Shown piece after piece: positions 56,432 to 64,000 of a DNA stretch of 64,000 bases (its first letter is position 1; every line of letters begins with the position of its first letter). The DNA is from Terriglobia bacterium. Lineage in GTDB: Bacteria > Acidobacteriota > Terriglobia > Bryobacterales > Bryobacteraceae. The stretch covers positions 186,001 through 250,000 of the forward strand of contig JAIQFI010000003.1 of the NCBI GenBank assembly GCA_020073345.1, read 5' to 3'. Made by a program: the position numbers and the translations under genes. A model generated the notes under the pieces. It had not been told where the DNA came from. It did not search any database and saw nothing but the letters and a program-made list of their open reading frames with translations.

Positions 56432-57769
56432 CTACTTATCTCCTTGAATCCACTGGTATGCCATCGTGAGAGCACGCGTGGCGTTCGTCAGGGTCGTCTC
56501 CGTCAACGCAAACGATAGAAACGTTGCTGGCGGGTAATTCGTGATGGAAGTTGCCGTGCATACCTCCGTGCCATCAATGTAGAAATGAACCGCGTTGTTC
56601 GTATCATCCGCGATGAACTTCAAGTGGACTTGGTTGGTCGATGGGGAAACACTGCTGCCCACCACCGTAGCGGCAGTACTCGCCACCACACATTGCCATG
56701 CGGAATCGCCCGCTCCCGTATCGTAGCGGAAGCCCAGGAAGCCGCTCACCGGCGGCGTGGCAGACCCTACGATCGTGGCAGCCGCCGCACCCGTTAAGCC
56801 GATCCAGTTGCGAGTGGAGGTGGTAGCGCTCAGCGCCACGGTCACGTCGAAGTGGAGGTTGCGTCCTGTCTTGAAAATCTTGTCATCGCCCGTGAGATTG
56901 TAGTAAACGTTGTTTCCGCTCGCAGCACCGGTTGTTAGAGTACAACCCGGAAGCTGCGTACCGGAGCCAGTCGAGGCGCTCCCTGTAACCCCGCCCGCGC
57001 CCGACCCAAAGCTGAACAGCGCCCCCAACAGTGCCGTGTTAACGAGATCCCAAGACCTGCCGTTGCACTCCACCAGGCTGGTCCGCCGTCCATCGCCGGG
57101 ATTCGTTGGGCTGGCCCACTGCGTAAGACCGTTGCCATCGGCTCGCGGAAACTGACTGAAGTTGGATGCGGTCTGCGGCGGCAACTGCACTTGGCCGGGG
57201 GTCAGATTCTGCCACGCACCGTTGCCGCCGTTTGCAGCACTGGAGTAGCGCAGAAGTACGCCGCTGGGCGAAGCTCCGCCATCCGCGCGGATCGAGCCCG
57301 CGAGCATCGCCGCTCCATAAGCTGTTTGAACCGGCTTGGCTCCGGCAGCGCAGTGGTTGTAAGTCGAGGCTCCTGTGTTGTCATGGGCTGGCTTCAGCAC
57401 GATCAGCAGGCCGTCTGTTGGCACTGTCGAATTGGCGTCACAGCCCGTGTAGGCGTTGGCGCTGCCCGAATCCGTGATGGATAGCGCGGTCTTGATCGCA
57501 CTGCCGTTCGTGGAACCACCGCTTTCCAGAGTCCATGTGTTGGTTGCCGTGCAGGCGTAAAGATTCTGACCCGCCGTCGCCCCTGAGTTGAAGAACAGTT
57601 CACCGGTCTGGCACGTCGCCGGCAATACGGTTCCCACCGTCATCGGCCGCGTATGCGACATCGCGGAAAAGTCGGGATTGACGCCCTGATCGCCCAGGTT
57701 CACTTTGGTCGGCGATTGGGCCATACAGGCCACCGCCGTTATTGCGCAAACGACACTCCAGTAACGCAT
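56432..57769 (-). CDS. Secreted protein with LamG-like C-terminus, unknown function
   Basis: A 445-residue protein: signal peptide (RYWSVVCAITAVACMA), then a small Cys-containing N-terminal part (TCQTGELFFNSGATAGQNLY, ACTATNTWTLESGG), a Ser/Thr/Gly-rich middle and a C-terminal beta-sandwich (DDKIFKTGRNLHFDVTVALS, VHFYIDGTEVCTATSITNYP) resembling concanavalin-type or phage-tail glycan-binding domains. The N-terminal ATCQTGELFFNSGA motif is typical of a family of surface proteins whose role I do not know. GGAAGGAGG before ATG 57769 is a strong ribosome binding site. First gene of a two-gene operon with 54572. Confidence 0.7.
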   Translation of the reverse strand: MRYWSVVCAITAVACMAQSPTKVNLGDQGVNPDFSAMSHTRPMTVGTVLPATCQTGELFFNSGATAGQNLYACTATNTWTLESGGSTNGSAIKTALSITDSGSANAYTGCDANSTVPTDGLLIVLKPAHDNTGASTYNHCAAGAKPVQTAYGAAMLAGSIRADGGASPSGVLLRYSSAANGGNGAWQNLTPGQVQLPPQTASNFSQFPRADGNGLTQWASPTNPGDGRRTSLVECNGRSWDLVNTALLGALFSFGSGAGGVTGSASTGSGTQLPGCTLTTGAASGNNVYYNLTGDDKIFKTGRNLHFDVTVALSATTSTRNWIGLTGAAAATIVGSATPPVSGFLGFRYDTGAGDSAWQCVVASTAATVVGSSVSPSTNQVHLKFIADDTNNAVHFYIDGTEVCTATSITNYPPATFLSFALTETTLTNATRALTMAYQWIQGDK

Positions 57770-58068
57770 TAGACCTCCTTCCACAGAGTAGCTTTGGAAC
57801 TCTGTCCGCGCCACGCTGAGATCTGTATCTATTGTGTCAATTGGGGTATACCCAAAGCGTCCACCCGTTATCATGTGATCAAGCAACTATTTTCTGCGGG
57901 CGATCATGCCTTTGGCCGTCGGCTTGCACTCGTTAGGAAGGGCTCAGCTGCCACAAGTTCTCCGCCATGCTTACTGATCATGAATGGGTTCTCATCCACG
58001 AACGGCCACAGCGGTCGAATAAGAACTTGACGCTCTTAGATACGATCCGGGTGTGCAGGTGTGCTGTT
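57770..58068. other. Intergenic region with a perfect palindrome
   Basis: About 300 bases between two minus-strand genes. It contains GGGTATACCC at 57844-57853 (see next entry) but no supported gene. A promoter for 57769 should be here; TTGACA is present on the minus strand near 57828-57833 but no -10 fits at normal spacing. Confidence 0.4.
57844..57853. promoter_or_regulatory. Perfect 10-base palindrome upstream of the secreted-protein operon
   Basis: GGGTATACCC, within TTGGG-gtata-CCCAA. It lies about 75-85 bases upstream of ATG 57769. Possible operator; no matching site was noticed elsewhere in the window. Confidence 0.3.
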
Positions 58069-58902
58069 CTAGGTAATTCGTGAATCAGGCCCTGCATCTC
58101 TTTTTGTCCGGCGCTCCAGCAGCATGACTCGTGCTCGCAACCACGCTCCGCCCAAGAGCGCCTTGGCAACCTTCTTGGCGTTCCAGAACAGGTACTCTTG
58201 AATCCATGGCTGCCGGTCTCCCGCGACAATGGCCGCCGACCGTTGGGGCGGGTGGCCGCGCTTTACTGTGATGCGCCCCATGACCAGACACCCATCAACC
58301 ATGTGCGATCCAGTCACAGGTTCCGAGTTGAACAGCAGCTTGATGCCGGCCCTGCTCGCAGCCACGGCGACCTGGCGTGAATAGTCTCCCCCCGGAACGG
58401 ATGCCACCCGGATCGGTTCGCCCAGTATTTCCGCCAACATGAGCGCGCTCCGATGCCACTCGTCGTCCAGTTGCTCCATTGAACAATGCGCCATTCGGAG
58501 CGGGTGGGAATAGGAATGACTCCCGATGATGTGGCCGCGCCGGTGCAGCTCCCGGATTTGGGTCCGGTCGAGGAATCCGGAGGTGCCGATGCGACAGCCC
58601 GTAACGAAGAAGTGCCCTTTCCACGCCCTCTCCTCGAGCATGTCAGCGATGTAGAGAGCCGCACTCACGCCGCCGTCGTCGAATGTGATCAGAACAGGGT
58701 GCTCCGATGACGGGCGGGCCAGCAGCGCAGGACCAGTTGTCGGTGCCAGCCGCAGACTCTCCCCGATCGCCGCCAAGTGCCGGCGGAAGTCGGCACAATC
58801 CAATTTGTACACGTCCGCATCCGCGCCCTGGAAACCACTGGAGTCCCAGCGGCCGTCCGGAACTACATCATGAAATAGCAGCGTAACTGCTCGATTAGTC
58901 AT
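58069..58902 (-). CDS. Polysaccharide deacetylase (NodB/CE4 fold)
   Basis: A protein of about 277 residues with CE4 motifs: TLLFHDVVPDGRW, VLITFDDGG (catalytic Asp and metal Asp, residues 73-77), GSHSYSHPLR (His128 and His132), and FFVTGCRIG. ATG 58902 overlaps the stop of the upstream formyltransferase-like gene by 4 bases (ATGA). It deacetylates N- or O-acetyl sugar residues, or acts on a lipid-linked sugar such as the undecaprenyl-linked amino sugars; no signal peptide is seen, so it is probably cytosolic. The pairing with a formyltransferase-like protein recalls pathways that exchange N-acyl groups. Confidence 0.85.
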   Translation of the reverse strand: MTNRAVTLLFHDVVPDGRWDSSGFQGADADVYKLDCADFRRHLAAIGESLRLAPTTGPALLARPSSEHPVLITFDDGGVSAALYIADMLEERAWKGHFFVTGCRIGTSGFLDRTQIRELHRRGHIIGSHSYSHPLRMAHCSMEQLDDEWHRSALMLAEILGEPIRVASVPGGDYSRQVAVAASRAGIKLLFNSEPVTGSHMVDGCLVMGRITVKRGHPPQRSAAIVAGDRQPWIQEYLFWNAKKVAKALLGGAWLRARVMLLERRTKRDAGPDSRIT

Positions 58903-59696
58903 TCGGTTCTCCGGCGGGCCGCACGCTTCCAACGCAGGTAGCTCATGAGCCACGGTTGGCCCCAAGCCCGCGAGTTTCGACCGGCCGTGTCGATCATCTG
59001 AGCCTCGCCGCTAAGAATCTCCTCGAATTTTGCGCGCAACAGATCCAGGTTATCGAACAGCACTCGATTCTGAATCACGATGTGCGACTCGCGCGACTCG
59101 TCGAAACGGCATCGATAGTAGCCATATACTGGACCCGTGTCTACGCCTGCATCCACGCGCAAGAGCGTCATCCCCACGTTCTCCAGATCCCTGCGTGCGA
59201 GCGCCCAGAAGCAACCATGCGCATTCCGGTACTCCGGGCATACACCTGGGTGCAGGACAAATGTGCCGTTTGACGCGGCTTTGAACACCTGTTCCCGTAG
59301 GATGTTCTTACATCGTGCCACGATGAGATCCGGTTGAACTTGCTGAAGCAGCTTCACGACTTCGGCGCTATTTGGGCTCGGAGTTTCTAGAACCCGGCAG
59401 GACGCCGGGATATCGACGTACCGCTGGAACAGATTGTTCAGCGTGGCTTCGGCCCAGACGTTGTCGGCTCCCGCGAGCGCGAACCGGTAATAGATGCGGA
59501 AGGCCAGAACATCGATGAATCGAAGCACCCCGACTCGCTGGATCTCCCGGCGGATGCGTCGCCACAAACGAGCCGGGGGCTCACATACGACCACGATGGC
59601 GGCCAAATCGGTAAAAGACGCTAGCCATCGTGCCAGGCCAAAGCGGTTCAGCGGCTCATCATGGTGGCAAATCAGAACGCTTCGCGCCCGCTTCAC
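58899..59696 (-). CDS. Formyltransferase-like protein
   Basis: A 265-residue protein with the formyl-transferase N-terminal fold: SVLICHHDEPLNRFGLARWL, LQQVQPDLIVARCKNILREQ, SNGTFVLHPGVCPEYRNAHG, CFWALARRDLENVGMTLLRV and DAGVDTGPVYGYY. The catalytic His (His149) and Asp (Asp186) are present, but the Asn of the usual N-x-H is Val147. It may formylate an amino sugar (the DegT-type aminotransferase could supply the amine) or act as a hydrolase. It is the first gene of an operon with the deacetylase at 58069. Confidence 0.75.
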   Translation of the reverse strand: MKRARSVLICHHDEPLNRFGLARWLASFTDLAAIVVVCEPPARLWRRIRREIQRVGVLRFIDVLAFRIYYRFALAGADNVWAEATLNNLFQRYVDIPASCRVLETPSPNSAEVVKLLQQVQPDLIVARCKNILREQVFKAASNGTFVLHPGVCPEYRNAHGCFWALARRDLENVGMTLLRVDAGVDTGPVYGYYRCRFDESRESHIVIQNRVLFDNLDLLRAKFEEILSGEAQMIDTAGRNSRAWGQPWLMSYLRWKRAARRRTE

Positions 59697-59891
59697 ATTC
59701 TCTCCGCGGCGAAGATAGCACCTAGCAAATTATTGTGGACGAGGTAGCTCCAAAGCCTCTGGCTCGCACCGTGCGCGGCATGACTTTGGGAGCATTCCTG
59801 GATTTTCCCATCAGGGCCGTCAGGTTAGACCCAATTCTACCAGACGTCTCGAAGTTTGTGTTACAACGGGGGAACAGTTCCCTGTCCCAGT

Positions 59892-61106
59892 GTGCGCATC
59901 CTATTTCTTTCTCCGAGGCAATGCTGGCCGACGCGGAGTGGGGCTAAGTTACGCGAGTATTACTTTGCCCGCGCCCTGGCTCAGCGCGGACAGGTAACGT
60001 ATCTCCACTTCACGGATCCCGGCGCTGAACCACTCACTCGCAAGGATCTACCGTTTTTCCAGGAGGTAGTGGCGATTCCCAAGCCCCCCGCCTATGGACC
60101 CGCGAAACTAATCCGGGGCGCGTTCGGACGTTGGCCCCTTCCGATTCTGAACTACACATCCGACGAAATGAGCGCGGCTGTCGATCGTCTGACCAGCTCG
60201 GACGCTTACGACCTGATCCATCTCGACCTCCTTCATATGATTCGTTATGGCGAAGCCATCGTCCGGCGCGCGGGAAGCGCGACCAGAATCGTCTACAACT
60301 GGCACAACATCGAATCGGAAGCGATGCGCCGCTTTAGCGCTACTGTGTCGTCGCCTGCGAAGCGCTGGTATGCTCGACTCACAGCGGCGAAGCTCGCCTC
60401 GCTCGAACAGCATATTTTGAAGACCGCTTTCGGGCATGTCGTCTGTAGCGTAAGGGAATGCGAGGAGCTAAGGCGCACTGCGCCCTCGGCCCGGATCGCG
60501 GTGATTGAAAACGGAGTCGATACAGCCGACTTCTGCCCGGGCGTGCAGGTCTCAGGCCAAGCCCACAAGCTGGTGTTCGTTGGGTCGATGGACTACTACC
60601 CGAACGTGGAGGCAGCAACTTCATTTACCCGGCGCATCTGGCCAGTTCTGCGCCGGCGGTTCCCGGATCTGAACCTGTGGATCGTAGGAGCCAACCCGAC
60701 TTCCGCAGTGCTCCAGTTAGGCAACGAAGAGGGCGTGACGGTGACCGGGACCGTGCCGGACGTGCGTCCCTACTATCGCGACGCTCTGGCAGCCATTGTG
60801 CCGCTGCGTACCGGCGGAGGCACCAGGCTTAAAATTCTGGAAGCGATGGCGGCCGGCGTTCCGGTGGTCTCCACTCCGCTCGGAGCCGAAGGCCTGGCGG
60901 TTACTCCCGGCGAGAACATTCTATTGGCGGACCCGGATGACGCCGAAACCTGGCTTCGTCATCTGGGACAATTGACTTTATCGGAGGTCGCCCGTACAGC
61001 ACTATCGGCCTCTGCGTTCGATCTGGTTCGCACCGTCTACGATTGGGGAATATTGGGCCGCAAGCTCTGCGATACCTACGAAGGCTGGCTTCGGGGCGAG
61101 CCATGA
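59892..61106 (+). CDS. Glycosyltransferase family 4
   Basis: A protein of about 404 residues: RILFLSPRQCWPTRSGAKLR, LIHLDLLHMIRYGE, YNWHNIESEAMRRFSA, VIENGVDTADFCPGVQVSGQ, LVFVGSMDYYPNVEAATSFT, GTVPDVRPYYRDALAAIVPL and GGGTRLKILEAMAAGVPVVS (E-x-x-A-M-A type donor motif). GTG 59892 begins the conserved part; a TTG at 59856 would add 12 residues. The stop overlaps the start of the next glycosyltransferase by 4 bases (ATGA), so the two act in one pathway. Confidence 0.87.
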   Translation: MRILFLSPRQCWPTRSGAKLREYYFARALAQRGQVTYLHFTDPGAEPLTRKDLPFFQEVVAIPKPPAYGPAKLIRGAFGRWPLPILNYTSDEMSAAVDRLTSSDAYDLIHLDLLHMIRYGEAIVRRAGSATRIVYNWHNIESEAMRRFSATVSSPAKRWYARLTAAKLASLEQHILKTAFGHVVCSVRECEELRRTAPSARIAVIENGVDTADFCPGVQVSGQAHKLVFVGSMDYYPNVEAATSFTRRIWPVLRRRFPDLNLWIVGANPTSAVLQLGNEEGVTVTGTVPDVRPYYRDALAAIVPLRTGGGTRLKILEAMAAGVPVVSTPLGAEGLAVTPGENILLADPDDAETWLRHLGQLTLSEVARTALSASAFDLVRTVYDWGILGRKLCDTYEGWLRGEP

Positions 61107-62224
61107 GTCGCCTGCGCCTCCTGGCGATCATCGAAGCTCCCAACATCAGCGGACCTGCGAAGAATCTGCTCGAATTTGCAAAGCTCGCACGCGAGGCCGG
61201 CGTGGAAACTACCATCGCGACGTTCACCCGTGGCTCATCGAAGAATCTGTTCATCGATACAGCCCTCGATGGCGGATTTCCGGTGGAGGCGATTCAGGAG
61301 TCTGGTCCCTACGATCCCAGCGTGATTCGCAAACTAAGCCAGTTGGTGGAGCGGCTGCGGCCGGATGTCATTCAAACCCACGCCGTAAAGTCGCATTTTC
61401 TCGCCCGCTGTGCGTCCCTGCCAAGCAAGGCGCCCTGGGTGGCCTTCCACCACGGGTATACCTGGCCCACGTTGCGAGCGCGGATGTACAACCAGCTCGA
61501 CCGGTGGTCTCTTCCCTCTGCGCGCAGAGTGCTGACCGTCAGCCTTCCCTTCCGTGAGGAACTGATCACGCAGGGAGTGAACCAGGACCGTATTGAGGTT
61601 ATTCATAACGCCATACCACCGGACTGGGGCAGGAGTTTCCGCCAGCCCGATCAATCCCGGGCGCTTCGGGAAAAGTTGGGGATCGGCGCGGACCGGAACG
61701 TGATCTTGATTGTCGGCCGACTTTCGCGGGAGAAAGACCATCTGACCTTGCTGGAGGCATTCGCCCGTTTGCCGTCTGAACTCTGCCCGCATCTGGTCAT
61801 CGTAGGAGAAGGACCGGAGCAATCCCGCATCGAAGAACGCATCCACAGACTAAACCTCGCGAGCTTGGTGACGCTGACCGGGCAGCAAGAATCGGCCGAG
61901 CCTTACTACGGAATCGCTCAAGTCGCGGTACTGTCCTCGCTAAGCGAGGGTTCGCCCAATGCTCTCCTGGAAGCGATGGCTGCGGGCGTGCCCGTCGTCG
62001 CCACACGAGTAGGCGGGATCCCGGAAATCGCCAGCCATGGGGAAACTGCGTTACTGATCGAGCCTGGAGATATCTCTGGTATGCGCAGCTCCATCGCGAG
62101 AGTGCTCCAGGATGCGGGCTTCGCCCAGCGCCTGGTAGAGCGCTCCAAAGAGCGAATTATCGAGCGTCACGCCCCGAAAGCCCGGGCGCGCAGACTCCTC
62201 GATATTTATGCCGGCCTACTGTGA
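61103..62224 (+). CDS. Glycosyltransferase family 4
   Basis: A 373-residue GT-B enzyme: SRLRLLAIIEAPNISGPAKN, LLEFAKLAREAGVETTIATF, DVIQTHAVKSHFLARCASLP, FHHGYTWPTLRARMYNQLDR, NVILIVGRLSREKDHLTLLE and EGSPNALLEAMAAGVPVVAT (E-x7-E). ATG 61103 overlaps the preceding stop by 4 bases. It likely adds the next sugar after 59892. The gene is followed, convergently, by the frameshifted methyltransferase. Confidence 0.88.
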   Translation: MSRLRLLAIIEAPNISGPAKNLLEFAKLAREAGVETTIATFTRGSSKNLFIDTALDGGFPVEAIQESGPYDPSVIRKLSQLVERLRPDVIQTHAVKSHFLARCASLPSKAPWVAFHHGYTWPTLRARMYNQLDRWSLPSARRVLTVSLPFREELITQGVNQDRIEVIHNAIPPDWGRSFRQPDQSRALREKLGIGADRNVILIVGRLSREKDHLTLLEAFARLPSELCPHLVIVGEGPEQSRIEERIHRLNLASLVTLTGQQESAEPYYGIAQVAVLSSLSEGSPNALLEAMAAGVPVVATRVGGIPEIASHGETALLIEPGDISGMRSSIARVLQDAGFAQRLVERSKERIIERHAPKARARRLLDIYAGLL

Positions 62225-62261
62225 GTCCGTGGGCGGCCTCGGGTTCCGGGCATTTTCGTCG

Positions 62262-62992
62262 TCAGGTTCGTTTGACCAGACGGCAACGGACAACAGCTGT
62301 TGTAAATTCACGCGTTAGGCGGTTGTGGAAGCGTCGAAGCTTCTTGATGGGTACAAGTTCGAGGCTGGCGAGCCTGAGAGGACTGCCGGCGATCAACTCT
62401 TCAAACTTCGCTATGGTCATTTGGTTCAGGCCGCCGGCCACCTCGCTGAAGCGTGTTGCCCCGTCTGTCTTGAAAGTGGAACGCCAGCGGATAAGGGCCT
62501 TCTCGCTGAATAGCAGATGCGCCCATGGAAATACGGAGAATAGATGACCGCCCAATGGGTGATACCAGGTTGGCCCGAAGCTCACGAGGACCTCGCCTGC
62601 GGGTTGCTGAAGTGTGTTCATGCTATGGAGGATTCCCGCCGGGTCGGCGAAATGCTCAAAAGCGTCCACGGAAACGACAACATCCGCAGCCTCCTTCGTC
62701 GAAGATGCGAAGAGACAAGTATTTTGAACACCTGCGCTGACAGCCTTCTGTCTTGCTAGCTGGAGAATGTCCTCGCGGATGTCAATACCGATCACGCGCC
62801 TGGCGCCTCTTCCAGCCATCTCTACGGCATCAGCTCCTTCGCCACAGCCGAAATCGATGACAATCTTGTTGAAGATTTCATCCCCATTAGGGCGATGAGC
62901 TTCGATTGTCTTTCGTAAATGGGCCCGCTACAGCAATCTGGGGCACCGGGAGAGATCCTCTTTAGGATTCGATATCGAATGTTGGTGAGCAT
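62262..62992 (-). pseudogene. SAM-dependent methyltransferase with a frameshift at a C4/G4 run
   Basis: From ATG 62992 (minus), with AAGGAG 4 bases upstream, one frame gives MLTNIRYRILKRISPGAPDC, CSGPIYERQSKLIALM. Another frame without any start codon gives GDEIFNKIVIDFGCGEGADA, VEMAGRGARRVIGIDIRED (SAM motif I and the ribose-binding acid) and a full class I core (VVSVDAFEHFADPAGILHSM, FGPTWYHPLGGHLF) to KTIKKLRRFHNRLTREFTT-like LVPIKKLRRFHNRLTREFTT. The frames switch at C4 (62882-62885; G4 in the mRNA); one more G would join them into about 243 residues. So this is either one base lost in a homopolymer (real mutation or sequencing error) or a phase-variable site. Convergent with 61103. Confidence 0.75.
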
Positions 62993-63421
62993 CGCGCTCC
63001 TTAGTCGCCTTCCCACCTTTCACACGCACGTGCCGTCCGGGAAAACGATCCCAGCATGCCCGCTTCCGAAGCATCATTGTAACCTTAAAATCCAACCCCG
63101 CCTTCTTGCGCAGTGGCCCCCTTGCTGGGTATCTATTCCTCCTCCTGTGATTCTGCCGGGAAGCCGATAGAATAAGGGTATTGACGCTACTCGACTTGGG
63201 CATGGTGGCCACAACGTCCGCGAAGAGGTGCGCTCCAGGACCCTGTTTTCGGCTCACGGCGGGTTTATCCGCGAGGACACGGAGTTGTACGAAATCCCCC
63301 GCATGAGCATAGGTTCGGAGCACTCGCCCCTGGCGCTCATGATGGAATTAGAAGGGCTTTCGAATGCAAATTGCCGATACCAGCGGCACGAGCGGAGTGT
63401 GAGAGAGGGCCGCTAGCATCC
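62993..63421. other. Gap without a recognisable gene
   Basis: About 430 bases between the divergent methyltransferase and acyltransferase genes. Open frames exist on both strands (for example a Gly/Arg-rich minus frame of about 130 codons) but none has a start site plus a known motif. The left end holds the methyltransferase ribosome binding site. Confidence 0.5.
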
Positions 63422-63982
63422 GTGGGAATAAAACGGATCGCACAGCTTGTCGCGCTGATCGCCACCTTCCCTTTTGCACTGTTGGCCGGATTCGGCAGGG
63501 CAGCGCGCGTGTTTGAATTCTTCGCTCACCTTGTGGCCCTGGCCCCCGGCCTGCCGGGCAGTTACTTGCGCACAGCGTATTACGCGATGACTCTGCGTTC
63601 CTGCTCGCTCGAATCTCACATTGGAATGGGATCGTTCTTTGCTCATCCGCAAGCTTCCGTGGGAAACCGGGTCTATATTGGCTCGCTGTGCGTCCTGGGA
63701 CAGACCGACATCGGGGACCGGACCCAGATTGCTTCGGGCGTGCAGATATTGAGTGGACGCCGGCAGCACGGCCGCAGTCAGGAGGGGCGAATTGAAGGGG
63801 CCGAAGAGGGCGTGTTTGAAGTCATCCCCATCGGCTCCGATTGTTGGATTGGCGCCGGCGCGATTGTAATGGCGGAGATTGGAGAGGGAACCACCATTGG
63901 CGCCGGGTCCGTGGTCACGCACCCGATTCCCCCGCGTTCCGTAGCCGTGGGAAATCCCGCCAGGGTCATCAAAAGCACATAA
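63422..63982 (+). CDS. Hexapeptide-repeat acyltransferase (maltose O-acetyltransferase-like)
   Basis: A protein of about 186 residues from GTG 63422. An N-terminal hydrophobic helix (RIAQLVALIATFPFALLAG) is followed by a left-handed beta-helix: ESHIGMGSFFAHPQASVGNR, VYIGSLCVLGQTDIGDRTQI, ASGVQILSG and VIPIGSDCWIGAGAIVMAEI, GEGTTIGAGSVVTHPIPPRS, VAVGNPARVIKST. It transfers an acyl group, usually acetyl, to a sugar. A TTG start at 63371 would lengthen it by 17 residues; GTG 63422 is kept because the conserved part begins there. Last complete gene of the window. Confidence 0.83.
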   Translation: MGIKRIAQLVALIATFPFALLAGFGRAARVFEFFAHLVALAPGLPGSYLRTAYYAMTLRSCSLESHIGMGSFFAHPQASVGNRVYIGSLCVLGQTDIGDRTQIASGVQILSGRRQHGRSQEGRIEGAEEGVFEVIPIGSDCWIGAGAIVMAEIGEGTTIGAGSVVTHPIPPRSVAVGNPARVIKST

Positions 63983-64000
63983 TTTGTTCTCACGCCGCGC

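Noticed and set aside
62928-63323. Minus-strand open frame of about 130 codons between two glycan genes
   Set aside because: It is Arg/Lys-rich without a known motif or start signal and overlaps the methyltransferase start region in another frame.

Overview
This 64-kb window comes from a high-GC member of the Acidobacteria, most like the Solibacter/Bryobacter group. The hallmarks are five TIGR03435 domains (a paralogous family expanded in Solibacter), a VWFA-related acidobacterial protein (TIGR03436 type), a carboxypeptidase-regulatory/TonB-receptor-like outer-membrane protein, a DUF1592-type cytochrome and a DUF1552 protein. Assignments rest on motif recognition only; no database search was run. 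No rRNA, tRNA, CRISPR array or intact insertion sequence was found.

Region 1 (1-17.9 kb), secreted and sensory proteins. A minus-strand cluster holds two related small secreted proteins (one cut by the window edge), a metallo-beta-lactamase-fold protein that lacks its first metal-ligand histidines, and a frameshifted TPR gene. Next is a plus-strand cluster: a BlaI/MecI-type repressor, two tandem M56 (BlaR1-like) membrane metalloproteases whose outer sensor domain is a TIGR03435 domain rather than a penicillin-binding domain, a stand-alone TIGR03435 protein, a TonB-receptor-like protein and the VWA protein. The repressor promoter carries a perfect palindrome over its -10 box, and its mRNA is probably leaderless. 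Two more TIGR03435 genes, a DUF6152 gene, a further small secreted protein and an LssY_C-domain protein follow.

Region 2 (18.1-33.8 kb), oxidative and surface proteins. A DUF1592-type cytochrome (18969) and a DUF1552 protein (29974), which are commonly neighbours, are separated here by an array of four tandem LamG-type secreted paralogues and by a PQQ-type glucose/sorbosone dehydrogenase. The spacers between the first three LamG copies contain a shrunken relic of the 3' end of the cytochrome gene, which records how the array grew. Ankyrin-repeat and luciferase-like monooxygenase genes close the region.

Region 3 (33.7-64 kb), an exopolysaccharide/O-antigen-type locus interrupted by a phage-like island. 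It contains a DegT-type aminotransferase, a VanZ-like protein, two UDP-GlcNAc 2-epimerases, four or more glycosyltransferases, a flippase, an O-antigen ligase, two hexapeptide acyltransferases, a KASIII plus acyl-carrier-protein pair, a formyltransferase-like protein, a polysaccharide deacetylase and two SAM methyltransferases (one frameshifted at a C4/G4 run). Between 35.9 and 39.1 kb lies a small phage-like island: a RecB/Cas4-type PD-(D/E)XK nuclease with four-Cys cluster, an HNH nuclease and several small proteins, driven by a strong promoter with an operator-like inverted repeat. Beside it is a degenerate acetate kinase pseudogene. Three large secreted proteins (41.8, 54.6 and 56.4 kb) are interspersed.

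The most interesting candidate system is the repressor/twin-protease/TIGR03435 cluster: a BlaR1-type proteolytic switch refitted with a lineage-specific sensor and linked to secreted copies of the same domain and to an outer-membrane receptor. Second is the lipid-style acylation module (KASIII, ACP, acyltransferase) inside the polysaccharide locus.
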